DNA of 6,167 nt from Bacillota bacterium (GTDB lineage Bacteria > Bacillota > Clostridia > Tissierellales > Sedimentibacteraceae), in contig JAFACY010000152.1 in the NCBI GenBank assembly GCA_023425285.1, positions 1 through 6,167 on the forward strand, written 5' to 3'. Shown here in pieces: positions 6,163-6,167 of the stretch. The position numbers were made by a program, and so were the translations under genes. The notes under the pieces are model-generated. The model saw nothing but the letters and a program-made list of their open reading frames with translations, was not told where the DNA came from and made no database searches. Within the stretch, counting starts at the first letter, position 1, and each line of letters starts with the position of its first letter.

Positions 6163-6167
6163 TAATG

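Noticed and set aside
1..6167. Type II secretion pseudopilus locus instead of type IV pilus
   Set aside because: The PilX-like protein resembles GspK, but PilM and PilN as separate proteins (rather than a fused GspL), the adhesin-bearing pilins and the gram-positive character point to T4P.
1..6167. tRNA, rRNA, CRISPR array, insertion sequence or riboswitch
   Set aside because: Almost the whole window is coding, gaps inside the operon are at most about 25 nt, and no array of repeats, transposase motif or RNA gene signature was seen.

Overview
The window is a block of type IV pilus (T4P) genes, all on the minus strand and tightly packed. The organism looks like a low-GC Gram-positive, probably a clostridium (Lachnospiraceae-like at a guess). 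The reasons are AT-rich coding sequence, frequent AGA and ATA codons, strong AAGGAG-type ribosome binding sites, and gram-positive-style modular prepilins next to pilD, pilM and pilN. The species cannot be named from this sequence alone.

In the direction of transcription (right to left), the window opens with about 100 bases of upstream sequence. This holds a perfect 8-bp inverted repeat, two imperfect copies of a short repeat and a possible extended -10 promoter. Next come three pilin-like genes: a small PilX/GspK-like minor pilin without the usual Glu5 (5583-6068), a large pilin carrying a von Willebrand factor A (vWA) domain with an intact MIDAS metal site (3823-5568), and a large pilin carrying an Ig-like region, a LamG/concanavalin-like lectin domain and a C-terminal carbohydrate-binding-like beta domain (2041-3810). 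They are followed by the prepilin peptidase pilD (1261-2016), the assembly platform protein pilM (231-1235) and the first 78 codons of pilN (1-234, running off the left edge). Gaps between genes are 4-nt overlap to about 25 nt, so one operon is likely.

The genes fit together as follows. PilD would cleave and N-methylate the three prepilins. PilM and PilN would form part of the inner platform that assembles the fibre. The three minor pilins would form a tip complex, with the Glu5-less subunit at or near the apex and the vWA and lectin pilins as adhesins. The major pilin, the ATPases (PilB, PilT), PilC and PilO are not in the window and presumably lie on either side.

The most interesting content is the pair of adjacent modular pilins, vWA then lectin. 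As I recall it, this resembles the tip adhesin pilins of Streptococcus sanguinis T4P (PilB with vWA, PilC with a lectin-like module). The general principle is therefore known. The aromatic-rich insertion in the vWA domain and the double carbohydrate-binding layout of the second pilin may be new. No RNA genes, CRISPR arrays or insertion sequences were seen.
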